Shown here in pieces: positions 1 to 10,549 of a DNA stretch of 64,000 bases. Where the stretch lies: the NCBI RefSeq assembly GCF_018320785.1, contig NC_054875.1, forward strand, positions 342,001 through 406,000. Direction: 5' to 3'. The first letter of the stretch is position 1. Each line of letters starts with the position of its first letter. Source of the stretch: Cheilinus undulatus (taxonomy: Eukaryota > Chordata > Actinopteri > Labriformes > Labridae). The position numbers and the translations under genes were made by a program. Under the pieces are notes generated by a model. That model ran no database searches, was not told where the DNA came from, and worked only from the letters and a program-made list of their open reading frames with translations.

Positions 1-3000
1 CACCTAACCCCCTAAACCCTTGAACCTACCTCCCTAAACCCGTACACCTAAGTCCCTAAACCCTTAGACCTAACTCCCTAAACCCTTACACCTAACTCCC
101 TAAACCCTTACACCTGGCCCCCTAAACCCTTAAACCTAACCCCCTAAACCCTTGCACCTAACCCTCTAAACCCTTACACCTACCTCCCTAAACCCTCACA
201 CCTAACCCCCTAAACCCTTAAACCTACCTCCCTAAACCCTTACACCTAAGTCCCTAAACCCTTAAACCTAACTCCCTAAACACTTACACCTAACTCCCTA
301 AACCCTTACACCTGGCCCCCTAAACCCTTACACCTAACCCCCTAAACCCTTAAACCTAACCCCCTAAACCCTTACACCTAACCCCCTTAACCCTTAAACC
401 TTACTCCCTAAACCCTTAAACCTACCTCCCTAAACCCTTACACCTAAGTCCCTAAACCCTTAAACGTAACTCCCTAAACCCTTACACCTAACTCCCTAAA
501 CTCTTACACCTGGCCCCCTAAACCCTTAATCCTAACCCCCTAAACCCTTATACCTAACCCCCTAAACCCGTATGCCTAATCCCCTAAACCCTTACACCTA
601 AGTACCTAAACCCTGACACCTAACCCCCTAAACCCTTACACCTAACTCCCTAAACCCCTACACCTAACCCCCGACACCCTTAAACCTACCTCCCTAAACC
701 CTTACACCTAACCCCCTAAACCCTTAAACCTAACTCCCCAAACCCTTGCACCTAACCCCCTAAACCCTTAAACCTAACCCCCTAAACCCTTAAACCTAAC
801 CCCCTAAACCCTTACACCTAACCCCCTTAACCCTTAAACCTTACTCCCTAAACCCTTAAACCTACCTCCCTAAACCCTTACACCTAAGTCCCTAAACCCT
901 TAACCGTAACACCCTAAACCCTTACACCTAACTCCCTAAACTCTTACACCTGGCCCCCTAAACCCTTAATCCTAACCCCCTAAACCCTTATACCTAACCC
1001 CCTAAACCCGTATGCCTAATCCCCTAAACCCTTACACCTAAGTACCTAAACCCTGACACCTAACCCCCTAAACCCTTACACCTAACTCCCTAAACCCCTA
1101 CACCTAACCCCCGACACCCTTAAACCTACCTCCCTAAACCCTTACACCTAGGCCCCTAAACCCTTAAACCTAACACCCACAACCCTTGCACCTAGCCCGC
1201 TAAACCCTTAACACTACACCCCAGTAACCCTTCAACCTAACCCCCTAAACCCTTACTCCTTTCCCCCTAAACCCTTACACCTAACCCCCTAAACCCTTAC
1301 ACCTAACCCCCTAAACCCTTAGACCTAACCCCCTAAACCCTCACACCTAACTCCCTAAACCCTTACACCTAACCCCCTAAACCCTTACACCTAACCCCTA
1401 AACCCTTAATCCTAACCCCCTAAACCCTTATACCTAACCCCCTAAACCCGTATACCTAATCCCCTAAACCCTTACACCTAAGTCCCTAAACCCTGACACC
1501 TAACCCCCTAAACCCTTACACCTAACTCCCTAAACCCTTATACCTAACCCCCTAAACCCTTGCACCTAACCCCCTAAACCCTTACACCTAACTCCCTAAA
1601 CCCTCACACCTAACCCCCTAAACCCTTAAACCTACCTCCCTAAACCCTTACACCTAAGTCCCTTAACCCTTAAACCTAACCCCCTAAACCCTTACACCTA
1701 ACCCCCTAAACCCTTAAACCTAACCCCCTAAACCCTTACACCTAACCCCCTTAACCCTTAAACCTTACTCCCTAAACCCTTACACCTAACACCCTAAACC
1801 ATTAAACCTAAAACCCTAAACACTAACACCTAACCCCCTAAACCCTTACACCTAACACCCTAAACCCTAACACCTAACCCCCAAACCCTTAATCCTAACC
1901 CCTAAACCCTTATACCTAACCCCTAAACCCGTATACCTAATCCCTAAACCCTTACACCTAACTCCCTAAACCCTGACACCTAACCCCCTAAACCCTTACA
2001 CCTAACTCCCTAAACCCTTACACCTAACCCCCTAAACCCTTGCACCTAACCCCCTAAACCCTTACACCTAACTCCCTAAACCCTCACACCTAACCCCCTA
2101 AACCCTTAAACCTACCTCCCTAAACCCTTACACCTAAGTCCCTTAACCCTTAAACCTAACTCCCTAAACCCTACACCTAACCCCCAAACCCTTACACCTA
2201 ACTCCCTAAACCCTTACACCTAACCCCCAAACCCTTACACCTAACTCCCTAAACCCCTACACCTAACCCCCGACACCCTTTAACCTACCTCCCTAAACCC
2301 TTACACCTAATCCCCTAAACCCTTACACCTAAGTCCCTAAACCCTGACACCTAACCCCCTAAACCCTTACACCTAACTCCCTAAACCCTTACACCTAACC
2401 CCCTAAACCCTTGCACCTAACCCCCTAAACCCTTAAACCTACCTCCCTAAACCCTTACACCTAACTCCCTAAACCCTTACACCTAACCCCCTAAACCCTC
2501 ACACCTAACCCCCTAAACCCTTAAACCTACCTCCCTAAACCCTTACACCTAAGTCCCTAAACCCTTAAACGTAACTCCCCAAACCCTTACACCTAACTCC
2601 CTAAACCCTTACACCTAACCCCCAAACCCTTACACCTAACTTCCTAAACCCCTACAGCAAACCCCCGACACCCTTAAACCTACCTCCCTAAACCCTTACC
2701 CCTAACCCCCTAAACCCTTAAACCTAACTCCCCAAACCCTTGCACCTAACCCCCTAAACCCTTAAACCTAACCCCCTGAAACCCTTAAACCTAACCCCCT
2801 AAACACTTACACCTAACCCCCTAAACCCTAATGCCTAACCCCCTAAACCCTTAAACCTAACTCCCTAAACCCTTAGACCTAGCTCCCTAAACCCTTACAC
2901 CTAACCCCCTAAACACTTACACCTAACCCCCTAAACCCTTACACCTAACTCCCTAAACCCTTGCACCTAACCCCCTAAACCCTTACACCTAACTCCCTAA

Positions 3001-6000
3001 ACCCTCACACCTAACCCCCTAAACCCTTAAACCTACCTCCCTAAACCCTTACACCTAAGTCCCTTAACCCTTAAACCTAACTCCCTAAACCCTACACCTA
3101 AACCCCAAACCCTACCACCTAACTCCCTAAACCCTTACACCTAACTCCCCAAACCCTTACACCTAACTCCCTAAACCCTAAAACCTAACTCCCTAAACCC
3201 TTATGCCTAACTCCCTAAACCCTTACACCTAACCCCCTAAACCCTTGCACCTAACTCCCTAAACCCTTACACCTAAGTCCCTAAACCCTTAAACCTAAGT
3301 CCCTAAACCCTTACACCTAACCCCCTAAACCCTTTAACCTACCTCCTAAACCCGCACCTAAGTCCCTAAACCCTTAGACCTAACTCCTAAACCCTTACAC
3401 CTAACTCCCTAAACCCTTACACCTGGCCCCTAAACCCTTAAACCTAACCCCCTAAACCCTTGCACCTAACCCTCTAAACCCTTACACCTAACTCCCTAAA
3501 CCCTCACACCTAACCCCCTAAACCCTTAAACCTAACTCCCTAAACCCTTACACCTAACACCCTAAACCCTTAAACCTAACTCCCTAAACACTTACACCTA
3601 ACACCCTAAACCCTTACACCTGGCCCCCTAAACCCTTACACCTAACCCCCTAAACCCTTAAACCTAACTCCCAAAACCCTTACACCTAACACCCTTAACC
3701 CTTAAACCTAACTCCCTAAACCCTTAAACCTACCTCCCTAAACCCTTACACCTAAGTCCCTAAACCCTTAAACGTAACTCCCTAAACCCTTACACCTAAC
3801 TCCCTAAACTCTTACACCTGGCCCCCTAAACCCTTAATCCTAACCCCCTAAACCCTTATACCTAACCCCCTAAACCCGTATGCCTAATCCCCTAAACCCT
3901 TACACCTAAGTACCTAAACCCTGACACCTAACCCCCTAAACCCTTACACCTAACTCCCTAAACCCCTACACCTAACCCCCGACACCCTTAAACCTACCTC
4001 CCTAAACCCTTACACCTAACCCCCTAAACCCTTAAACCTAACTCCCCAAACCCTTGCACCTAACCCCCTAAACCCTTAAACCTAACCCCCTGAAACCCTT
4101 AAACCTAACCCCCTAAACCCTTACACCTGGCCCCCTAAACCCTTACACCTAACCCCCTAAACCCTTACACCTAACCCCCTAAACCCTTAGACCTAACCCC
4201 CTAAACCCTCACACCTAACTCCCTAAACCCTTACACCTAACCCCCTAAACCCTTACACCTAACCCCTAAACCCTTAATCCTAACCCCCTAAACCCTTATA
4301 ACTAACCACCTAACACCTTATACCTTATCCCCTAAACCCTTACACCTAAGTCCCTAAACCCTGACACCTAACCCCCTAAACCCTTACACCTAACTCCCTA
4401 AACCCTTATACCTAACCCCCTAAACCCTTGCACCTAACCCCCTAAACCCTTACACCTAACTCCCTAAACCCTCACACCTAACCCCCTAAACCCTTAAACC
4501 TACCTCCCTAAACCCTTACACCTAAGTCCCTTAACCCTTAAACCTAACCCCCTAAACCCTTACACCTAACCCCCTAAACCCTTAAACCTAACCCCCTAAA
4601 CCCTTACACCTAACCCCCTTAACCCTTAAACCTTACTCCCTAAACCCTTACACCTAACCCCCTAAACCCTTAGACCTAACTCCCTAAACCCTCACACCTA
4701 ACTCCCTAAACCCTTACACCTAACCCGCTAAACCCTTACACCTAACCCCTAAACCCTTAATCCTAACCCCCTAAACCCTTATACCTAACCCCCTAAACCC
4801 GTATACCTAATCCCCTAAACCCTTACACCTAAGTCCCTAAACCCTGACACCTAACCCCCTAAACCCTTACACCTAACTCCCTAAACCCTTACACCTAACC
4901 CCCTAAACCCTTGCACCTAACCCCCTAAACCCTTACACCTAACTCCCTAAACCTCACACCTAACCCCTAAACCCTTAAACCTACCTCCCTAAACCCTTAC
5001 ACCTAAGTCCCTTAACCCTTAAACCTAACTCCCTAAACCCTACACCTAACCCCCAAACCCTTACACCTAACTCCCTATACCCTTACACCTCACCCCCACT
5101 CCCTTACACCTAACGCCCTACACCCATCCTCCTACCCCCCGACACCCATAAACCTAACTCCCTAAACCCTTACACCTAATCCCCTAAACCCTTACACCTA
5201 AGTCCCTAAACCCTGACACCTAACCCCCTAAACCCTTACACCTAACTCCCTAAACCCTTACACCTAACCCCCTAAACCCTTGCACCTAACCCCCTAAACC
5301 CTTAAACCTACCTCCCTAAACCCTTACACCTAACTCCCTAAACCCTTACACCTAACCCCCTAAACCCTCACACCTAACCCCCTAAACCCTTAAACCTACC
5401 TCCCTAAACCCTTACACCTAAGTCCCTAAACCCTTAAACGTAACTCCCTAAACCCTTACACCTAACTCCCTAAACTCTTACACCTGGCCCCCTAAACCCT
5501 TACACCTAACCCCCTAAACCCTTAAACCTAACCCCCTAAACCCTTACACCTAACCCCCTTAACCCTTAAACCTTACTCCCTAAACCCTTACACCTAACCC
5601 CCTAAACCCTTAGACCTAACTCCCTAAACCCTTATACCTAACTCCCTAAACCCTTACACCTAACCCCCTAAACCCTTACACCTAACCCCTAAACCCTTAA
5701 TCCTAACCCCCTAAACCCTTATACCTAACCCCCAAAACCCGTATACCTAATCCCCTAAACTCTTACACCTAAGTCCCTAAACCCTGACACCTAACCCCCT
5801 AAACCCTTACACCTAACTCCCTAAACCCTTACACCTAACCCCCTAAACCCTTAAACCTACCTCCCTAAACCCTTACACCTAAGTCCCTTAACCCTTAAAC
5901 CTAACTCCCTAAACCCTACACCTAACCCCCAAACCCTTACACCTAACTCCCTAAACCCTTACACCTAACCCCCAAACCCTTACACCTAACTTCTTAAACC

Positions 6001-7905
6001 CCTACAGCAAACCCCCGACACCCTTAAACCTACCTCCCTAAACCCTTACCCCTAACCCCCTAAACCCTTAAACCTAACTCCCCAAACCCTTGCACCTAAC
6101 CCCCTAAACCCTTAAACCTAACCCCCTGAAACCCTTAAACCTAACCCCCTAAACACTTACACATAACCCCCTAAACCCTAATGCCTAACCCCCTAAACCC
6201 TTAAACCTAACTCCCTAAACCCTTAGACCTAGCTCCCTAAACCCTTACACCTAACCCCCTAAACACTTACACTAACCCCTAAACCCTTACACCTAACTCC
6301 CTAAACCCTTCCACCTAACCCCCAAACCCTTACACCTAACTCCCTAAACCCTCACACCTAACCCCCTAAACCCTTAAACCTACCTCCCTAAACCCTTACA
6401 CCTAAGTCCCTTAACCCTTAAACCTAACTCCCTAAACCCTACACCTAAACCCCAAACCCTACCACCTAACTCCCTAAACCCTTACACCTAACTCCCCAAA
6501 CCCTTACACCTAACTCCCTAAACCCTAAAACCTAACTCCCTAAACCCTTATGCCTAACTCCCTAAACCCTTACACCTAACCCCCTAAACCCTTGCACCTA
6601 ACTCCCTAAACCCTTACACCTAAGTCCCTAAACCCTTAAACCTAAGTCCCTAAACCCTTACACCTAACCCCCCAAAACCCTTGAACCTACCTCCCTAAAC
6701 CCGTACACCTAAGTCCCTAAACCCTTAGACCTAACTCCCTAAACCCTTACACCTAACTCCCTAAACCCTTACACCTGGCCCCCTAAACCCTTAAACCTAA
6801 CCCCCTAAACCCTTACACCTAACCCCCTTAACCCTTACACCTAAGTCCCTTAACCCTTACACCTAACCCCCTAAACCCTTAGACCTAACTCCCTAAACCC
6901 TTACACCTAAGTCCCTAAACCCTTAAACCTAACTCCCTAAACCCTTACACCTAACTCCCTAAACCCTTACACCTGGCCCCCTAAACCCTTACACCTAACC
7001 CCCAAACCCTTACACCTATCCCCCAAACCCTTAAACCTAACCCCCTAAACCCGTACACCTAACCCCCTAAACCCTTACACCTAGTTCCTAAACCCGTACA
7101 CCTTACCCCCAAACCCTTAAACCTAACTCCCTAAACCCTTACACCTAACCCCCTAAACCCTCAAACCTACCTCCCTAAACCCTTACACCTAACTCCCTTA
7201 ACCCTTAAACCTAACTCCCTAAACCCTACACCTAACCCCCAAACCCTTACACCTAACTCCCTAAACCCCTACACCTAAGTCCCTAAACCCTTACACCTAA
7301 GTCCCTAAACCCTTATGCCTAACTCCCTAAACCCTACACCTAACTCCCAAACCCTACCACCTAACTCCCTAAACCCTTACACCTAACTCCCTAAACCCCT
7401 ACACCTAAGTCCCTAAACCCTAAAACCTAACTCCCTAAACCCTTAAACCTAACTCCCTAAACCCTTACACCTAACCCCCTAAACCCTTAACGCTAACTCC
7501 CTAAACCCTTACACCTAACCCCCTAAACCCTCACACCTTACTTCCTAAACCCTTATACCCAACTCCCTAAACCCTTACACCTACCCCACTAAACCCTTAC
7601 ACCTAGCTCCCTAAACCCTTACACCTATCTCCCTAAACCCTTACACCTAGCTCCCTAAACCCTTACACCTATCTCCCTAAACCCTTAAACCTAGCTCCCT
7701 AAACCCTTAGACCTAGCTCCCTAAACCCTTACACCTAATTCCCTAAACCCTTAAACCTAACTCCCTAAACCCTGAAACCTAACTCCCTAAACCCTTAAAC
7801 GTAGCTCCCTAAACCCCTAAACCTAGCTCCCTAAACCCTTAAACCTAGCCCCCTAAACCCTTACACCTAGCTCCCTAAACCCTTACGCCTCACTCCCTAT
7901 CTAAA
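1..7905. repeat. 22-bp telomere-like satellite array (about 360 copies)
   Basis: This is a head-to-tail array with a 22-bp period. The plus strand repeats the words CCCCCTAAACCCTTA and CACCTAA, so the minus strand reads TTAGG-TGTAA-GGGTTTA-GGGGG. Units vary by substitution (CCCCC/CTCCC/GTCCC, TTACACC/TTAAACC/TTGCACC) and by 1-bp indels. Blocks of units recur in the same order. The ACTCTTACACC-TGGCCCC block at 501 recurs at 941 (440 bp, 20 units), 3809 and 5475, and the opening block near 20-110 recurs near 6678-6770. The C-rich strand reads 5' to 3' from the left edge, which is the orientation expected at a left chromosome end. It is not pure vertebrate TTAGGG, so this is a telomere-like or subtelomeric satellite, not a functional telomere. 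No gene is seen. Confidence 0.95.
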
Positions 7906-8060
7906 TGAGGGTTTAAAGTGATTTTTCTTAAACAGGATCAAGCTTTAAATTATCAAAATCAAAGAAAAAATCTCATAATCTCTCTTAAGATGTTTTATTT
8001 CTGCCTGCCACAGAGAAACCAAAGAAAGAGGCCGGAGAGTATGAAACCGCTGGTTCGTCT
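7906..8060. other. non-repetitive flank downstream of candidate terminal exon
   Basis: This is AT-rich single-copy-looking sequence between the satellite and the poly(A) signal of the candidate terminal exon. No open frame or known motif is seen. Confidence 0.5.
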
Positions 8061-8066
8061 TTTAAT
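8061..8066 (-). promoter_or_regulatory. ATTAAA poly(A) signal for the candidate terminal exon
   Basis: ATTAAA lies on the minus strand about 76 nt beyond the TGA at 8142. It is the commonest variant of AATAAA, and its placement supports the reading of 8142-8332 as a last exon. Confidence 0.4.
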
Positions 8067-8141
8067 CATTTCCACATAACACATGACATGTCAAAGATAC
8101 ACGGTACTGTACAATCAGTCATAGTTCTGTTGTTGTGTTCA

Positions 8142-8332
8142 TCATCTCTTTGGATCAACCAATACACTAATCTGTAACTTTGACTTGGCAGCAACTGATT
8201 GCATATGAGATATGTAACAAAAGTCTTCTTTCTCCCTGTAGTCGATAAACTGCAGATTTATGAAACATGGTGTAGCTGAAGGTTGTTTGTTAGCTTCCTG
8301 CTGTAACAGCACGCCATCCAGATCAAATGTCA
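8142..8332 (-). CDS. candidate terminal coding exon of an unrecognised gene
   Basis: On the minus strand a good 3' splice site (pyrimidine-rich, ending TATCTCTTTAG, with AG at 8334-8333) is followed by an open frame of 63 complete codons ending in TGA at 8144-8142. The frame enters in phase 1, so the first codon is completed by one base from an upstream exon. The peptide runs from VTFDLDGVLLQQEANKQ to LQISVLVDPKR. Its composition looks coding, with no low-complexity sequence and alternating hydrophobic stretches, but I do not recognise the family. The FDLDGVL start resembles the first motif of HAD hydrolases, yet nothing else of that family follows, so this is probably coincidence. There is no ATG at the left end of the frame, which fits an internal splice entry. 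Upstream exons were not found. An unspliced chance frame remains possible. Confidence 0.4.
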
Positions 8333-8587
8333 CTAAAGAGATACACAAAGAGGTTGGAATGCAAGACTTACAATAAGCTAGAAATATACCAAACTACACT
8401 AGGATGTCGTCTGCAAACGACGGAACCCAAGTTCACTAAAAAGAGAGAGAGCATCTTTAAAACGACACTATTCATCCCAAAAAAAAAAACTACAATTCCC
8501 TTCAAAGTTAGAGCTCTGCACCCACAGCGGGAGATGAGGAGGTGAGGAGAGGTGCATCCTGAGGGGGTGCAGGTCGAGGTAACGGAG
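8333..8587. other. non-repetitive DNA with a GFY/ZNF143-type promoter word
   Basis: The sequence ACTACAATTCCC occurs at about 8489-8500 just after an A-tract. This word is the core of the GFY/ZNF143-associated motif of vertebrate promoters. GC content rises after it (8520-8610). A single short motif is weak evidence for a promoter, and no first exon could be defined on either strand. Confidence 0.25.
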
Positions 8588-8720
8588 CTGCAGCCGAGCC
8601 GCGAGCAACAACCACAGCAACTATGATGGCAGTGACCATGGCAACGGCGATTGCAGCAACAATGACAGCAACAAAGATGGCAACATCGACAGCAATGATG
8701 ACTCAACAACAATGAAGGCA
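8588..8720 (-). repeat. short inverted relative of the 10550-13322 array
   Basis: Words such as GCAGCAACAATGACAGCAAC are the reverse complement of the ATTGCTGTAGTTGCAGTTGTTGCTGTC units of the large array to the right. Both copies end in the same 12-bp flank: CTGCAGCCGAGC at 8588-8599 and its reverse complement GCTCGGCTGCAG at 13311-13322. The two therefore form an inverted pair with very unequal arms (about 0.13 kb versus 2.8 kb). Confidence 0.6.
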
Positions 8721-9859
8721 GCAGCCACACAATCAGGACAGTCCCCTCTGAACGGTCGCCCGTACCATCACAGGAAAAAAAAGTCTTAAATAATGACCGG
8801 AATGAAAAAATGGACGTTTGTGATTTTCAGTGGTTCATAAAGCCATGACAGAGCTGAGGTATGTTTTGTCGTCAGTGCTAGTATTTTTACTGAAACCTTT
8901 AGCACTGATCTTCTATCAGCCAAATTGCCCGTTTCTGTTCCCCTACAGGACGTTCTTGTGTTCTTCCACAGCTCTGCACTGGGAGGTTGTTTGGATTTTT
9001 AGCATGTTGGTGACTGTGGGCTCCTTTTATCAGGTGATACTGCCCCCTGTAGGAGGTCTAAGGACACTACAGAGCTAAGTAAACCAGCAGATAAATCAGA
9101 AACTATCACTCTGATCAGTTTCATGGCTGTGATTGACTGCTCTCACATCTGCTGTATAAAAATGTGATCAGGGCATCCCTACTTTGACTCACTTCTAAGA
9201 GTTTTTCTTTTTCTGGCTTGTTTGCTGAGATTATTTTAAAGCCACATTTCTGAGCATAAATCAGTGGCTACCTGTTAGAGGCCGGGACCTTTAAGTGCTT
9301 TAACCTTTGGGGTTGTCTCAACGTCTATCGGTGCGCCTCTATCAGCGGTATCAGCTCGACTGGACCCTGTTTGGTACCAGGTTCTTCATTTCTACCATTG
9401 TCATTTCTCCTCCACATAGGCCAGTATAGCGTACCTGGTCCTCTGTCTGAGGCTAAATCCTGCTGCTCAGAGGAGACGTTGGCGAGTCATCGACTGTGTT
9501 TACATGGACCTGATGATCCCAGTTTCTCTTTGTGCATGAAAACGTCTCTAGTAACCGGGATATTAACGGATCCCGGTTCTGAGAAACCTGGGTTTAGACC
9601 AGTTTAGGTTGTCCGTCAGTGCGTTAGGGTTGGGATGAAGAGTTTGTCCTAGGGATGCACCGATTCTTGGGATCAGGATCGACCCTTAAACAGACGCGTT
9701 CTTACGTCGTAGCATGAACTGATGTCAGGAGACTTTACCAGCCAGTTAGTCTTCAATGTAATGTTGAGATTTAGCACACATAACCGTCCAATCAGAGAGC
9801 TCAATACTACGTCAGGCAGAGACTGATGGGAAATTCCTCTTTAGTTTGGCTGTTGAACA
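8721..9859. other. non-repetitive region with hAT-like terminal sequences
   Basis: No gene is recognised and the short open frames here look like chance. TAGGGATGCACCGAT at 9650-9664 matches the terminal sequence that I recall as common in fish hAT-type elements. A decayed reverse complement, ATCAGGGCATCCCTA, ends at about 9181. The two ends face away from each other, so they would belong to two different fragments and not to one intact element. Confidence 0.35.
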
Positions 9860-10549
9860 TCATGTTGCAGTTGTTGATATAGTTGTTCATTTGCTGGTTG
9901 TTGATGTGGTTGTTCAGTTTCTGGTTGTTGATGTGGTTGTTCAGTTGCTGGTTGTTGATGTGGTTGTTCAATATTTAGTTGTTGTTGTGGTTGTTCAGTT
10001 GCTGGTTGTTGATGTGGTTGTTCAATATTTAGTTGTTGTTGTGGTTGTTCAGTTGCTGGTTGTTGATGTTGTTGTTCAGTTGCTGGTTGTTGTTGTGGTC
10101 GTTCAGTATTAAGTTGTTGATGTGGTTGTTCAGTTGCTGGTTGTTGATGTGATTGTTCAATATTAGGTTGTTTTTGTGGTTGTGTAGTTGCTGGTTGTTG
10201 ATGTGGTTGTTCAGTTGCTGGTTGTTGATTTGGCTGTTTAGTTGCTGGTTGTTGATGTGGTTGTTCAGTTTCTGGTTGTTGATGTGGTTGTTCAATATTA
10301 GGTTGTTGATGTGGTTGTTCAGTATCAGGTTGTTGATGTGGTTGTTTAGTTGCTGGTTGTTGATGTGGTTGTTCAGTATCAGGTTGTTTATGTGGTTGTT
10401 TAGTTGCTGGTTGTTGAATTGGTTGTTCAATGTTAGTTTGTTATTGTGGTTGTTGATGTGGTTGTTCAGTATCAAGTTGTTGATGTGGTTGTTCAGTTTC
10501 TGGTTGTTGATGTGGTTGTTCAATATTAGGTTGTTTTTGTGGTTGTTTG
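9860..10549 (+). repeat. 27-bp minisatellite, type A (about 25 copies)
   Basis: Units are built from GTTGTTGATGTGG followed by TTGTTCAGTTGCTG, giving a 27-bp period. Common variants are CAGTTTCTGG, CAATATTAGG and CAGTATCAGG. Because 27 is a multiple of three, long open frames run through the array on both strands. They encode only repetitive peptide and are not genes. The array abuts type B with no spacer. Confidence 0.9.

Noticed and set aside
8142..8332. HAD-family hydrolase assignment from FDLDGVL
   Set aside because: Only the first motif resembles the family. The chain ends about 60 residues later without the other motifs.
8362..8367. GTAAGT donor paired with the acceptor at 8333 on the minus strand
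   Set aside because: It would make an intron of only about 35 nt, too short for vertebrate splicing.
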